From Pantoea sp. CCBC3-3-1 (lineage in GTDB: Bacteria > Pseudomonadota > Gammaproteobacteria > Enterobacterales > Enterobacteriaceae): 64,000 bases of DNA. How positions within the stretch are numbered: the stretch's first letter is position 1; each line of letters opens with the position of its first letter. The position numbers and the translations under genes were made by a program. The notes beneath the pieces were generated by a model. That model had not been told where the DNA came from. It saw only the letters and a list, made by a program, of their open reading frames with translations, and searched no databases. Shown here piece by piece: positions 16,598 to 25,278 of the stretch. The DNA is taken from contig NZ_CP034363.1 of NCBI RefSeq assembly GCF_007981265.1, positions 434,001-498,000 of the forward strand, written 5' to 3'.

Positions 16598-18714
16598 TGA
16601 GTGGAAAAAAAAACACAGTCACTTATATACCTTTCAAACGCACAGATTATCAGCTGAGCGATGCGCTGAGTCCTGAGGAAAAAGACGCGATACGTACAGG
16701 CTACCGGCGGTCTGCTGCGCTCGATCGGCCAGATTCCCTGCCATATTTGCTGCTGCCTCTGCAGGACATTGCCTCACGAAGCAGTATCAGTGTCAGACTT
16801 GCCAGAATTACCCTCCTTGCCGTTCTTGCAGAAACGCACCGGTCGGGTCAGCCCTGCTGGCAGTGGACGCAGGAAAGATGGTTAACGCTCTGTGAGCAAC
16901 ACTGTTCCGGCAGGCCCCTGCTTGCTGCTTTTGCCTTTCATCTCGGTCCGTTTTCTTCTCCGCTCAGCCTGCCAGTGCATGGCGCACCGTCGTTGTACGC
17001 CAGTGCTATATATGGCCGGAGTATTGTCAGTCATGAAATTAACCGGCTGACAGACGTTCTGATCTCAATGGGATATGCCGGGCAGAATCAGAAGCACAAT
17101 ATGTCCGGTATGCTGGGTGTACTGATGCTGATGAACAACGACCCGCGTCTTGAAACTTTTACGACAGACCTCCTGTGGCGGGGGCAGAACTGCCACGACC
17201 GGGGAATCGCAAGAGCTACGGGGAAAATATCCTGTGCGCTTGCTGCTATGGGAATTATAGAGAGCCCCCTGAGAATGCGTAACTATCAGGAATGGCATGA
17301 AAAGCCAACACAAGGTATCGCACCTGACTGGGCGCGGTGGTGCCGGATGTGGCGGGAAACGTCGGTACTCCGCCCCCGCTCCAGAGAAACTCAGTACAGT
17401 TTTATTCTCCGCTGTGGCCTGTGGCTTGCCCGGGAAAAGCCGGAAATATGCGAGCCCTCTGACTGGACAATGGAAACCTGCGCCAGCTTTATTGCAATGG
17501 TCGGCAGACTGAAAGTAGACGAGCTGTCACTGGATACAAAGAAAGGGGGCAGACAATCAAAACGCTCAGGAGAACCCCTGATGCCGCATTCCCGCAGCCG
17601 GTTTGTTTATGCCATTCGCCGTTTTATGCTTGATTATGAAAGCTGGGGATGGGGGCGATTAAAGTTCAGTCCGGCCCGCCATCTGTCCACGCCTGATACA
17701 CCGCTGTTTCGTCAGGGCGTGAGCCCCCGCGTTATTGATGATCCGGTCTGGCTCAGACTGGTCTGGGCGAGTCTGAACCTGCGTCAGGAAGATTTGCTGA
17801 GCGAAATTCATTATCCCCTGTCTATGCTTCAGGCTATGGCGGTTATCTGGACGCATGCCGGGCTGCGACAGAACGAGCTGTTGCGCCTGACAATGAACTG
17901 CGTTACCCCACAGGTGGATGACATTCTGCAGGAAAACAGCAGCCCTGTCCCGGCCGGTACTCTGTGCTATCTCAGCGTACCAGCCGGCAAAACGTCTAAA
18001 GCTTTTGTTAAGCCAGTCTCGTCTGTTGTGAAAAAATATGTCGATATCTGGCTCAGTGAGCGTCCTCAGGAGCAGGCAGCATTTACGGATGAACGCACCG
18101 GTGAAAAAGTTCGTTATCTGTTTCAGAACCGGGGTAAACCGGTGGGAAGAAACATAATAAATCTCACTGTCATTCCGCTTCTCTGCGCCAGAGCGGGTAT
18201 GTCTGTGGAAGATTCACGCGGTCCCATTACCAGCCACCGCGGCCGTGCTTCTGCCGTTACAGCACTGGCCAGTGTTGCCGGGGGGATGTCTTTACATGAG
18301 CTGATGCAGTGGTCCGGCCATTCATCCCCACAGTCAACCCTGCATTATATTCGTATACGTCCGACTCAGCTGGCCGCTTCGTTCGTCAAAGCCGACAGGG
18401 TCTCTCATATGATAAGCGTGCTGATTGACCACGATCCGGAAGCCGCCAGTCTGACCGGACCCGCGACGTACTATGATCTGGGTGACTCATACTGCACGAA
18501 CCCTTTCTGGAGCAGCTGTCAGCACCGGATGGCCTGCATCGGCTGCGATTTTAACCTGCTTAAAGACAGCGCGCGCGGGCTGATAATGGAGAGTAAAGCA
18601 TCCATCCGGCGTTACCTCGAAGAGGTTCCGCTCACTCCCGATGAGAGATCCATACTGGAGCAGGATGCTGAAAAGGTTGAGCGGGTTCTTACAAGACTGG
18701 ATCCACAATCCTGA
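16597..18714 (+). CDS. large tyrosine recombinase, TnpB-like (second of pair)
   Basis: The protein has 705 aa. The catalytic domain lies at about residues 415-590: Arg in HAGLRQNELLRL, His/Arg in TSHRGRASAVTA, and SGHSSPQSTLHYIRI with the Tyr. The C-terminus has a cysteine-rich cluster (YCTNPFWSSCQHRMACIGCD, about residues 629-648), as in Tn554-type TnpB and probably metal-binding. The long N-terminal extension is not recognisable. Together with the smaller recombinase it forms the transposition module. No TnpC-sized gene follows before the VOC gene. Confidence 0.85.
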   Translation: MSGKKNTVTYIPFKRTDYQLSDALSPEEKDAIRTGYRRSAALDRPDSLPYLLLPLQDIASRSSISVRLARITLLAVLAETHRSGQPCWQWTQERWLTLCEQHCSGRPLLAAFAFHLGPFSSPLSLPVHGAPSLYASAIYGRSIVSHEINRLTDVLISMGYAGQNQKHNMSGMLGVLMLMNNDPRLETFTTDLLWRGQNCHDRGIARATGKISCALAAMGIIESPLRMRNYQEWHEKPTQGIAPDWARWCRMWRETSVLRPRSRETQYSFILRCGLWLAREKPEICEPSDWTMETCASFIAMVGRLKVDELSLDTKKGGRQSKRSGEPLMPHSRSRFVYAIRRFMLDYESWGWGRLKFSPARHLSTPDTPLFRQGVSPRVIDDPVWLRLVWASLNLRQEDLLSEIHYPLSMLQAMAVIWTHAGLRQNELLRLTMNCVTPQVDDILQENSSPVPAGTLCYLSVPAGKTSKAFVKPVSSVVKKYVDIWLSERPQEQAAFTDERTGEKVRYLFQNRGKPVGRNIINLTVIPLLCARAGMSVEDSRGPITSHRGRASAVTALASVAGGMSLHELMQWSGHSSPQSTLHYIRIRPTQLAASFVKADRVSHMISVLIDHDPEAASLTGPATYYDLGDSYCTNPFWSSCQHRMACIGCDFNLLKDSARGLIMESKASIRRYLEEVPLTPDERSILEQDAEKVERVLTRLDPQS

Positions 18715-18839
18715 CGGATCAGATGCTTACAATGTCCGGCCTGAGGGTGTCAGCGCAGAGTCAGTACAGACGACCGAACGTCGTATCTGATATAAATCTG
18801 ATTATAGCGGGCGTGATGCCGTAACTGATGGAGCAGCAG

Positions 18840-19241
18840 ATGAGAAAACAGAAGCGATGTATGGGGTATGTGGCTGTTGTGGTCGATGACTACGATCGTG
18901 CAATTGAGTATTACACCGATAAGCTGGGCTTTACCCTGATTGAGGACACGCCGCAGCCGGGTAAGCGCTGGGTCGTGGTGACGCCGGACCCTGACAGCGA
19001 CTGTGCTATTCTTCTTGCCCGCGCGTCGAACGATCGGCAGGAAGGCTTTATCGGCAATCAGTGCGGCGGACGGGTTTTTCTGTTCCTGCAGACCGACAAC
19101 TTCTGGCGCGACTACAATGCTATGAATGCAAAAGGCGTCCACTTCTGTCAGGAGCCGCGGGAGGAAGAATACGGAATGGTTGTCGTGTTTGAGGACATCT
19201 ATGGCAATCGCTGGGACCTTTACCAGAACAGACAGACCTGA
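18840..19241 (+). CDS. VOC-family protein (glyoxalase/bleomycin-resistance fold)
   Basis: The protein has 133 aa from the ATG eight bases after GGAG; an upstream in-frame ATG at 18828 overlaps that site. VOC features: MGYVAVVVDDYDRAIEYYTD at the N-terminus, GFTLIEDTP, and VVVFEDIYGNRWDLYQN at the end with Glu/Asp ligand positions. It is similar to many uncharacterised glyoxalase-like proteins. It is the only passenger gene transcribed in the recombinase direction; it converges with the crcB operon. The substrate is unknown. Confidence 0.8.
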   Translation: MRKQKRCMGYVAVVVDDYDRAIEYYTDKLGFTLIEDTPQPGKRWVVVTPDPDSDCAILLARASNDRQEGFIGNQCGGRVFLFLQTDNFWRDYNAMNAKGVHFCQEPREEEYGMVVVFEDIYGNRWDLYQNRQT

Positions 19242-19346
19242 AACTCTGTCACGACAGTGCCCCGGATTTACGAGAAGCATTACAGGCGTAAACCCTGTCG
19301 GGTCAGGCCCGCAGAGAGCGCTTCTGAACAATATACTGAACTGTCT

Positions 19347-19378
19347 GACCTCAGTGCAGCGGTCGCTGCACTGAGGTC
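19347..19378 (-). terminator. strong hairpin at the end of the fluoride operon
   Basis: This is a 14-bp perfect inverted repeat (GACCTCAGTGCAGC / GCTGCACTGAGGTC) with a 4-base loop, between the convergent VOC and crcB genes. It lacks a long T-run, so it may act as a bidirectional terminator or transcript stabiliser. Confidence 0.65.
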
Positions 19379-19408
19379 TCGCCTGGATTAAAGGCCGTAC
19401 GGTCCGGG

Positions 19409-19789
19409 TTAACCACACAGCGTCATGATATAAAATCCGGCCGCCGTCATGGCCAGCGAACCCAGCACGTGTATCAGCACCGAGGCGGCTGCCCAGGCAT
19501 AGCTGCCTGACTGCAGCAGGGCAAAAACCTCAGCTGAAAATGTGGAGAAGGTCGTCATTCCTCCACACAGCCCGGTGGTAATGAGCAGCCGCCAGGCCGG
19601 ATCGAGGCCGGGATGGCGCAGAAAATACGCCAGGGCCGCCCCGATGATAAATCCACCCAGCAGGTTGACCAGCAGCGTCCCCGGCGGCAGGTCCGGAAAA
19701 AGCGCATTCAGGCGCGCGCCCAGCTGCCAGCGGATAACACACCCTAAAGCACCGCCGGTGATGACGGCAAAAAGCTGATTCACGTTCAC
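19409..19789 (-). CDS. crcB: fluoride channel CrcB (Fluc)
   Basis: The protein has 126 aa, the standard Fluc length, with four hydrophobic helices. The GGMTTFSTFS segment (about residues 75-84), the phenylalanine-box region that lines the fluoride pore, and the NLLGGFIIG helix are diagnostic. Fluc forms a dual-topology dimer in the inner membrane and lets fluoride leave the cell. Its ATG overlaps the phosphoglycerate mutase stop (ATGA), so it is the last gene of the riboswitch-led operon. The cassette's fluoride assignment rests on this gene and the riboswitch. Confidence 0.95.
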   Translation of the reverse strand: MNVNQLFAVITGGALGCVIRWQLGARLNALFPDLPPGTLLVNLLGGFIIGAALAYFLRHPGLDPAWRLLITTGLCGGMTTFSTFSAEVFALLQSGSYAWAAASVLIHVLGSLAMTAAGFYIMTLCG

Positions 19790-20499
19790 TCCTTTTTTTT
19801 AATATTCAGAACATCACGGGACACGACCTGGGCGGCCGCATCCATCTGATATACGACCGGCACGCCGGTCGGGATGTGCAGCTGTGCCACGCTGTCGTAA
19901 GGCATGCCGTCCAGGAAGGCGGTCAGGGCGCGCAGCGTGTTGCCGTGCGCCACAACCAGAACGGAACTTCCGCAGCGTAACTGCGGTACCACAGCATGCT
20001 GCCAGTACGGCATGACGCGGCGCAGCGTCATTTCCAGGCTTTCCGTTGCAGGCAGGTCGGCCAGCGCAACGCGGCGGTAGCGCAGATCCCGACGCAGCTG
20101 CGCCGGAGCCTCCGCGTCCGCGGGCGGAATGCCGCTGAAGCTTTTGCGCCAGAGCCGGACAGTCTCTTCCCCCATTATCCGGGCAGCGTCGTCCTTGTTC
20201 AGCCCCTGCAGCGCCCCGTAGTGGCGCTCATTCAGTCGCCAGCTCTTTTCCACGGGCGTCCAGCTGCGGTCAAGACGGTCCAGCACCCGCCAGACCGTGT
20301 GAACGCAGCGTGTCATCACCGAGGTGAAGACCCGGTCGGGCATCAGGCCCGCTGCCCGCAACGCGTCACCGGCCCGGTCGGCCTCCTGCCGCCCCCTGAC
20401 CGTCAGCGGCACGTCTGTCCATCCGGTAAAACGGTTTTCCCGGTTCCACTGGCTTTCGCCGTGACGCAAAAGGATCAGCGTTGCAGAGGCCACAGGCAT
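19786..20499 (-). CDS. gpmA: 2,3-bisphosphoglycerate-dependent phosphoglycerate mutase
   Basis: The protein has about 237 aa. It carries the phosphohistidine loop LILLRHGESQWN near the N-terminus, LNERHYGALQGLNK, and the second catalytic His in VVAHGNTLRA near residue 185. The enzyme interconverts 3- and 2-phosphoglycerate, the step before enolase. It is presumably a cassette copy in addition to the chromosomal glycolytic one. The start is uncertain: AAGGA directly abuts this ATG, and a GTG two codons later (20493) has better spacing. It lies between the eno and crcB genes, overlapping crcB by four bases. Confidence 0.93.
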   Translation of the reverse strand: MPVASATLILLRHGESQWNRENRFTGWTDVPLTVRGRQEADRAGDALRAAGLMPDRVFTSVMTRCVHTVWRVLDRLDRSWTPVEKSWRLNERHYGALQGLNKDDAARIMGEETVRLWRKSFSGIPPADAEAPAQLRRDLRYRRVALADLPATESLEMTLRRVMPYWQHAVVPQLRCGSSVLVVAHGNTLRALTAFLDGMPYDSVAQLHIPTGVPVVYQMDAAAQVVSRDVLNIKKKE

Positions 20500-20536
20500 T
20501 CCTTCTGTGCCGGACGGGGACCGTCCGGCGGATGTG

Positions 20537-21826
20537 CTACGTGCGGCGCACAAACGCATGAAGCCCCGCGTAGTGCGCATCGTCACCCAGCGCCTGCTCA
20601 ATGCGCATCAGCTGGTTGTACTTTTCCACGCGTTCGCCGCGGCACGGCGCGCCGGTTTTCAGGTGTCCCGCGCGCAGGGCCACCGTCAGGTCGGCAAGGA
20701 ACGTGTCCGTGGTTTCCCCGCTGCGGTGGGACATGAACGCGCCCCAGCCGTGCCGCTGGCAGAGCGCCACGGCGTCCAGCGTTTCGCTGAGCGAGCCTAT
20801 CTGATTGAGTTTAATCAGTGCGGCGCTGGCGAGGTTTTCGTCAATGCCGCGCTGGATATACTTCACGTTGGTGACAAACAGGTCGTCACCAACCAGTTCG
20901 GCCCTGCCCGCAAGCTGCCGGTGCAAATGCTTCCAGCCCGCCCAGTCGTCCTCGGCCAGGCCGTCTTCCAGCAGGATGACGGGAAACTGGTCCATCAGCT
21001 CGCCGTAGTATGCCGTCATTTCCGCCGCGCTCAGCGCGCTGCCCTCGGTGCGCAGATGATATTTGCCGTCTGCGAAAAACTCACTTGAGGCAGGGTCCAT
21101 GCAGATGCTGATGTCTTCTCCGGGCCGGTATCCGGCTTTCTCAATGGCCTGTACGATAAACGCCAGCGGGTCGCGGTTTGACGACACGGCGGGCGCAAAA
21201 CCGCCTTCGTCGCCCACTGCCGCCGACAGGTTGTTGTCCAGCAGGATCTGGCGCAGCGCCTGGTAGACCTCGCTGCCCTGACGTACGGCCTCGCGCAGCG
21301 TGGGTGCGCCGTGCGGGGCTATCATGAACTCCTGAAAGTCCGCGCCCTGACCGCGGGCGTGCACGCCGCCGTTGATAATGTTCATGCACGGCACGGGCAG
21401 CAGGTTCGCCTGCAGGCCACCCAGGTAGCGCCACAGCGGCTCGTGGGAGGCCTGTGCCGCCAGCCGGGCCACCGCCAGCGACACGCCCAGAATGGCATTG
21501 GCACCCAGGCGACTCTTGTTCTCCGTGCCGTCCAGCGCCAGCATGATGTTGTCCAGCTGACGCTGTTCGCGCACGTCGCTGCCGCGCACGGCCTGGCAGA
21601 TTTCCGTATTAACCGCCCTGACGGCATCCAGCACGCCTTTACCGCCAAAACGGTGTGCGTCACCGTCGCGGCGCTCTGCGGCCTCGCGCGAGCCGGTACT
21701 GGCCCCGGAAGGCACCGAGGCGCGCGCCATCATCCCGTCCGTAGTCCGGGCTTCAACTTCAACGGTGGGGTTGCCGCGCGAGTCAAGAATTTCACGGGCG
21801 GTTACGTTATCCAGTGTAAAGCGCAT
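20537..21826 (-). CDS. eno: enolase (cassette copy)
   Basis: The protein has 429 aa (E. coli enolase has 432). The family landmarks are present: AREILDSRGNPTVEVE at the start, GASTGSREA, metal-ligand region ILLEDGLAEDDWAGW, VGDDLFVTN, and the C-terminal SHRSGETTDTFLADL with the active-site loop His-Arg-Ser. Enolase dehydrates 2-phosphoglycerate; fluoride with phosphate is a classical inhibitor. A second enolase under a fluoride riboswitch would raise enzyme dose or supply a less sensitive form. Its codon use is strongly GC-biased compared with the ICE backbone, consistent with arrival by transfer. Confidence 0.96.
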   Translation of the reverse strand: MRFTLDNVTAREILDSRGNPTVEVEARTTDGMMARASVPSGASTGSREAAERRDGDAHRFGGKGVLDAVRAVNTEICQAVRGSDVREQRQLDNIMLALDGTENKSRLGANAILGVSLAVARLAAQASHEPLWRYLGGLQANLLPVPCMNIINGGVHARGQGADFQEFMIAPHGAPTLREAVRQGSEVYQALRQILLDNNLSAAVGDEGGFAPAVSSNRDPLAFIVQAIEKAGYRPGEDISICMDPASSEFFADGKYHLRTEGSALSAAEMTAYYGELMDQFPVILLEDGLAEDDWAGWKHLHRQLAGRAELVGDDLFVTNVKYIQRGIDENLASAALIKLNQIGSLSETLDAVALCQRHGWGAFMSHRSGETTDTFLADLTVALRAGHLKTGAPCRGERVEKYNQLMRIEQALGDDAHYAGLHAFVRRT

Positions 21827-21841
21827 GGTGTTTCTCCCGGT

Positions 21842-22267
21842 TCAGTCAGTCAGGTGAGTGATAAGCACATCCACCGTAAGGTGGTTGATGTAGTCCGCCG
21901 AGCGGGAGGTGAGCATTCCCATAAAGCGGTTTCGGTGCCCGGCAAGCACGAGGTCCACGCCCAGCTCCGCGATGCACTTCTCCACGTCCTCAACGCGGCG
22001 CATGGTCACCAGCTCCCGAGTGTCTACCGTCTCAGGCACGGAGGCCGCCAGCTCACTCATAAACGCTTTGCCTTTCAGCACCTCCTCCGACACGACGTCG
22101 TCCATCAGGCTGTCAGACACGTAGTTCATCTCCCGGTAGTCGTCGCTGATGTGCGCCAGGGTGATTTTCATGCCGAGCGGCTGCGCCAGCGCGACCGCCC
22201 GTTTCAGCAGAAGAGTGCCGTCGTTTTTATCGTTCACAAGTATCAGTGCGTGGGTGTAGCAGGTCAT
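21842..22267 (-). CDS. universal stress protein (UspA family)
   Basis: The protein has 141 aa. The N-terminus THALILVNDKNDGTLLLKRA and the C-terminal DLVLAGHRNRFMGMLTSRSA form the Rossmann-like Usp fold with a G-2x-G-9x-G(S/T)-like nucleotide loop, though the loop is degenerate (GHRNRFMGMLTSRS). The ATG overlaps the pyrophosphatase stop by four bases. Usp genes are among those known to be linked to fluoride riboswitches. Its precise role, perhaps binding ATP or protecting cells during energy stress, is inferred. Confidence 0.88.
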   Translation of the reverse strand: MTCYTHALILVNDKNDGTLLLKRAVALAQPLGMKITLAHISDDYREMNYVSDSLMDDVVSEEVLKGKAFMSELAASVPETVDTRELVTMRRVEDVEKCIAELGVDLVLAGHRNRFMGMLTSRSADYINHLTVDVLITHLTD

Positions 22268-23172
22268 AATGAACCTCCGTTCTGGTTAAGGCGGGACTCA
22301 AGCCACGGCAGAAGCTGCTTTTTGCGGCTGAGCATGCCCGGTACGGAGCAGGAGGCGACGTTAACGCTCTCCCGCCCGGCGAAGTAAAGCGTTGAGAACC
22401 CGGTACGAATGTCGGTCAGCATCAGCACCGCCAGGCCAGCTCCCGACTGGTCTGCCAGATACGCCAGTGCTGCGAGCAGGTCGTTCATCACGGGGGCAAC
22501 CTGTGACGGTGAGCTGACCTCAATCTGGGCTATGCGCACGTCGGTGCCGGCAATGACGAAGGCCTTGAGGTCCCTGTCCAGCAGCTGCTGTGCGCTGAGG
22601 CCGCTGACGTCTGTTTTTGCGGTGAGGAGGTCACGGGCGAAGGCTCTGCGGTTTACGCCAGACAGTGCGCCCAGTTCGGTCGCCGAACGGATATCGTCTT
22701 CGGTGGTGGTCGGCGAGCGAAGATTCACGGTATCACTCAGGAGTGCGCCCAGCAGAAGCACGGCGAGCGTCGGGGGCAGCATGCGGCGCGCTTCTGCGTC
22801 CATCAGCAGCCAGAGCAGCGTGGCGCTGCTGCCAACCGGGCGAATATGTACCTCCGGCGGCAGTTGCGTTATCAGCCCGCCCAGCCGGTGGTGGTCAGTG
22901 ATGCCCACGACGTTGCTCCGGAGCAGGTCGTCAGGCCCCTGTGCCGGTTCGGTGAAATCGACCAGCCAGACCCGTTCATCCTTTAGCGGAAAAGCGAGCA
23001 GCGGCGGCAGCGTGAGGCCGGCGGCGTCAAAGATAAAGCGGGTTTCCCGGTTAGCCTCGCCGAGACGCCATGCGCGGGCATCCATTCCGCGCCCGGTCAG
23101 CCAGTGTGCGGTGACGACGGTCGTGCAGATGGCGTCGCTGTCAGGATTAATGTGGCCAAAAACGTGTATCAC
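22264..23172 (-). CDS. ppaC: manganese-dependent inorganic pyrophosphatase, family II (DHH)
   Basis: The protein has 302 aa starting at GTG. Metal-binding motifs of DHH-family PPases are present: FGHINPDSDAI (residues 4-14), VDFTEP and TDHHRLGG (about residue 92). A DHHA2-type C-terminal domain follows with the substrate Arg/Lys region SRKKQ near residue 285. It hydrolyses pyrophosphate to phosphate. Family I PPases, the usual enterobacterial type, are strongly fluoride-sensitive, so a second enzyme is a sensible fluoride defence. It is the first gene after the fluoride riboswitch and is coupled to the usp gene. Confidence 0.93.
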   Translation of the reverse strand: MIHVFGHINPDSDAICTTVVTAHWLTGRGMDARAWRLGEANRETRFIFDAAGLTLPPLLAFPLKDERVWLVDFTEPAQGPDDLLRSNVVGITDHHRLGGLITQLPPEVHIRPVGSSATLLWLLMDAEARRMLPPTLAVLLLGALLSDTVNLRSPTTTEDDIRSATELGALSGVNRRAFARDLLTAKTDVSGLSAQQLLDRDLKAFVIAGTDVRIAQIEVSSPSQVAPVMNDLLAALAYLADQSGAGLAVLMLTDIRTGFSTLYFAGRESVNVASCSVPGMLSRKKQLLPWLESRLNQNGGSL

Positions 23173-23249
23173 AGGTCTCTCCCCATAGAGGGAAGTACGC
23201 AGGCCGGGAGGAAAGTAAGGACGGCCTGACGCACCTCCTGAAAATCAAG

Positions 23250-23312
23250 AGTCACATCAGGCGTCATCAGCTCCTGAACGGAGCGGTTGGGAAGGGTGGA
23301 ACGCCATCACCC
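23250..23312 (-). promoter_or_regulatory. fluoride riboswitch (crcB motif)
   Basis: On the minus strand, GGGTG-ATGGCGTTC-CACCC forms P1, then AACCGCTCC-GTTCA-GGAGC forms the next stem, then TGATGACGCC closes the GGCGT/ACGCC helix. This matches the published crcB-motif consensus GG-N-GATGGC...CC...AACCGC...GCTGATG-x-C-GCC. It lies about 80 bases upstream of ppaC, so fluoride binding should switch on the ppaC-usp-eno-gpmA-crcB operon. A downstream hairpin (CAGGCCG...CGGCCTG, about 23191-23220) could be the expression platform. Confidence 0.95.
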
Positions 23313-23369
23313 TGTACTGTGAGTATAGAGCCGGTTGCAAAACCTGTCAGTATTATTCCGGCGGCGCTC

Positions 23370-23969
23370 TCAGCCCGCCAGCGCAGTGCGTGCCTCGCGG
23401 AGCACCTGGCGGATGTTTTCCGGCACTGCCGGGCTTGTGCAAAGCGACAGCGGGCTGGGGTGAGGCATAGTCAGCACCGTGACGCCGGGGCGAAGGCAGC
23501 TGACCGTCCCGCGGGCCTGCGCCGCTACGGCACCGGCCAGCACCACCACGCGCAGCGCGGGCAGATACGCCAGCACGCCCTCAAGCCAGGCGCAGCCGCT
23601 GCGGATGTCCGCCGCTGAGGGCCGTTTCTGCGGCCCGTCACTGACCCAGGGCACCGTATTCCACAGCACGCTGTCCCGGCGCGCAATACCGGCCTCCGCC
23701 AGAAACCGCCCCAGATTCTGCTGGGCCGGCCCCGGGTTATCTCGCGAAACGAACCGGGGTGACGGGCTGCTGCGCGCCGGCGACTGCAGCAGGACAAGCA
23801 GTCCGGCCTCGGTCCCGCCGTCGGCCGGATCAAACCACGGCAGTTCCACGCCGGCCTGACGCTGCCCGCTGACCCAGCGATTCAGCGCGGCTACGTGCGG
23901 CGCGGTAATCGCCGCGAGGCGCTCCTCGCGCAGAAAGGGGTCCAGCAGCGACGTGCAGGTTTCACTCAC
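23370..23969 (-). CDS. uracil-DNA glycosylase superfamily protein
   Basis: The protein has about 199 aa when started at the GTG that overlaps the transporter stop (GTGA). Superfamily motifs: LLVLLQSPARSSPSPRFVSR (motif 1 region), LWNTVPW (active-site region) and TMPHPSPLS near residue 170 (the H-P-S/H-P-x-P motif that holds the DNA). It belongs with the family IV/V-like or unassigned UDG-fold proteins rather than classic Ung. Whether it acts on uracil is not shown. It sits between the SLAC1-like transporter and the fluoride riboswitch. Confidence 0.75.
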   Translation of the reverse strand: MSETCTSLLDPFLREERLAAITAPHVAALNRWVSGQRQAGVELPWFDPADGGTEAGLLVLLQSPARSSPSPRFVSRDNPGPAQQNLGRFLAEAGIARRDSVLWNTVPWVSDGPQKRPSAADIRSGCAWLEGVLAYLPALRVVVLAGAVAAQARGTVSCLRPGVTVLTMPHPSPLSLCTSPAVPENIRQVLREARTALAG

Positions 23970-25126
23970 GACTTCCGGTCCAGGCCTGCCAGGCAGGGGG
24001 AAACAAAGAGTTTCCCGCTCCATGCCCCGCGCACCGTCTTCACAGCGACAAGCAGCCACATGGCGGCCAGCATGACGACAAGAAGCGCGCCGAAGCCTTT
24101 AAAGAACGCCAGGTCAACGAGGGTGGACAGCTTCAGCGTGGCGACGGTGTACACGCCCAGCGGGAAGGTAAAGCCCCACCATCCCAGGTTGAACGGAATG
24201 CCTTCACGAAAGTATCGCACGGTTATCAGCGTGGCCAGCAGCATCCACCACAGGCCGCAGCCCCAGAAGAGAATGCCGGCAACGAACCCCACGCCCTGCG
24301 CGATGTGAGCGATTTCCGGCATGCCCGCCGCGGCAAACACCCCGGGCGCATCGCCGCCGATGACCAGCATACCGAGCGAACCGGTGCCAATCGGCCCCAG
24401 GGCCAGCCAGCTTGAGGCTGCCATGCTTTCGTGCGGCAGCTTGTGCAGGGCCATACGCAGCAGCAGGATGGCAAGGATGCTCAGCGCCACCGGTACGGAG
24501 TAAGCCCACAGCACGTAGCTGGTAATAATGATGCCGAGCTGCGCGTGGGTGTCGGCAATGTGCGGCGCCAGCAGGCCGCCGCTGACCGCCGCGACCTCGG
24601 CAGCCACAACCGGCAGTAACCAGACGGCCGTCATCTGGTCAATGCTGTGCTGCTGCCGGGTAAACATCATGTAAGGAATACACACGCCGCACAGCAGCGA
24701 CATCGCCACGTCCAGCCACCACAGGGCGTGCGCCACCGGAATGACGTCTGCGCCCCACCGGGGAAGACCGAACGCCAGCAGGCCGTTGATGATGGTCGCC
24801 ATGCCCATCGGGATGGTGCCGAAGAACATGGACACGGTTGAATGGCCGAAGATGCGCTTTGCCTCACCGAAGTACATGACCCAGCGGGCCAGATACATCA
24901 CGGCAAAAACGCTGAACAGCAGGATGTTAAACATCCACAGCCCTTCCGCGACGAGGCGCAATCCCGGAACCGGCCAGGGGAACTGCGCCAGAGACAGCGA
25001 CAGGATACCGGTTCCCATGGTGGCGGCGAACCAGTTTGGCGTGAACTGACGTATGGCCTCTTTCGGGCTGCTCAGCGCGCTCAGCGGGCGTGCTCCGTTA
25101 TGCAGGGTAAATATTTTATCGTTCAT
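23966..25126 (-). CDS. TehA/SLAC1-family (TDT) anion channel or transporter
   Basis: The protein has 386 aa with about ten hydrophobic helices. The N-terminal FTPNWFAATMGTGILSLSLA and later NLGWWGFTFPLGVYTVATL segments are typical of the tellurite-resistance/dicarboxylate transporter family (TDT), which includes TehA, plant SLAC1 and Mae1. SLAC1-type proteins conduct small anions, so export of fluoride or a related anion is a reasonable guess given the neighbouring crcB. The gene is separated from the beta-propeller gene by 152 bases with a strong hairpin, so it may have its own promoter. Confidence 0.85.
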   Translation of the reverse strand: MNDKIFTLHNGARPLSALSSPKEAIRQFTPNWFAATMGTGILSLSLAQFPWPVPGLRLVAEGLWMFNILLFSVFAVMYLARWVMYFGEAKRIFGHSTVSMFFGTIPMGMATIINGLLAFGLPRWGADVIPVAHALWWLDVAMSLLCGVCIPYMMFTRQQHSIDQMTAVWLLPVVAAEVAAVSGGLLAPHIADTHAQLGIIITSYVLWAYSVPVALSILAILLLRMALHKLPHESMAASSWLALGPIGTGSLGMLVIGGDAPGVFAAAGMPEIAHIAQGVGFVAGILFWGCGLWWMLLATLITVRYFREGIPFNLGWWGFTFPLGVYTVATLKLSTLVDLAFFKGFGALLVVMLAAMWLLVAVKTVRGAWSGKLFVSPCLAGLDRKS

Positions 25127-25224
25127 GCCGGGATCTCCTGTGTAAACAGAAACAGTATAGGCATGCAGACGTAAATCTTTAAAACAGGTTATTCAGCTAA
25201 AATAAATCTGTAAAAGTGGTTTAT

Positions 25225-25271
25225 CCTCCCTCACCCTGCGAAAGACTGTTACTGCACCGGAGTGAGGGAGG
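25225..25271 (-). terminator. inverted repeat after the beta-propeller gene
   Basis: A 10-bp perfect repeat (CCTCCCTCAC ... GTGAGGGAGG) with a 27-base loop lies directly downstream of the minus-strand YncE-like gene. No T-run follows; it is likely a terminator or RNA-stabilising hairpin. Confidence 0.5.
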
Positions 25272-25278
25272 GACTGAA

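Noticed and set aside
19996..22387. Long forward open frames across gpmA, eno and usp
   Set aside because: They lie antisense to genes with complete catalytic motifs; composition is Arg/His/Ala-rich as expected for antisense GC-rich frames.
22409..23188. 259-aa forward frame opposite ppaC
   Set aside because: Antisense to a family II pyrophosphatase with clear DHH motifs; low-complexity Ser/Arg content.
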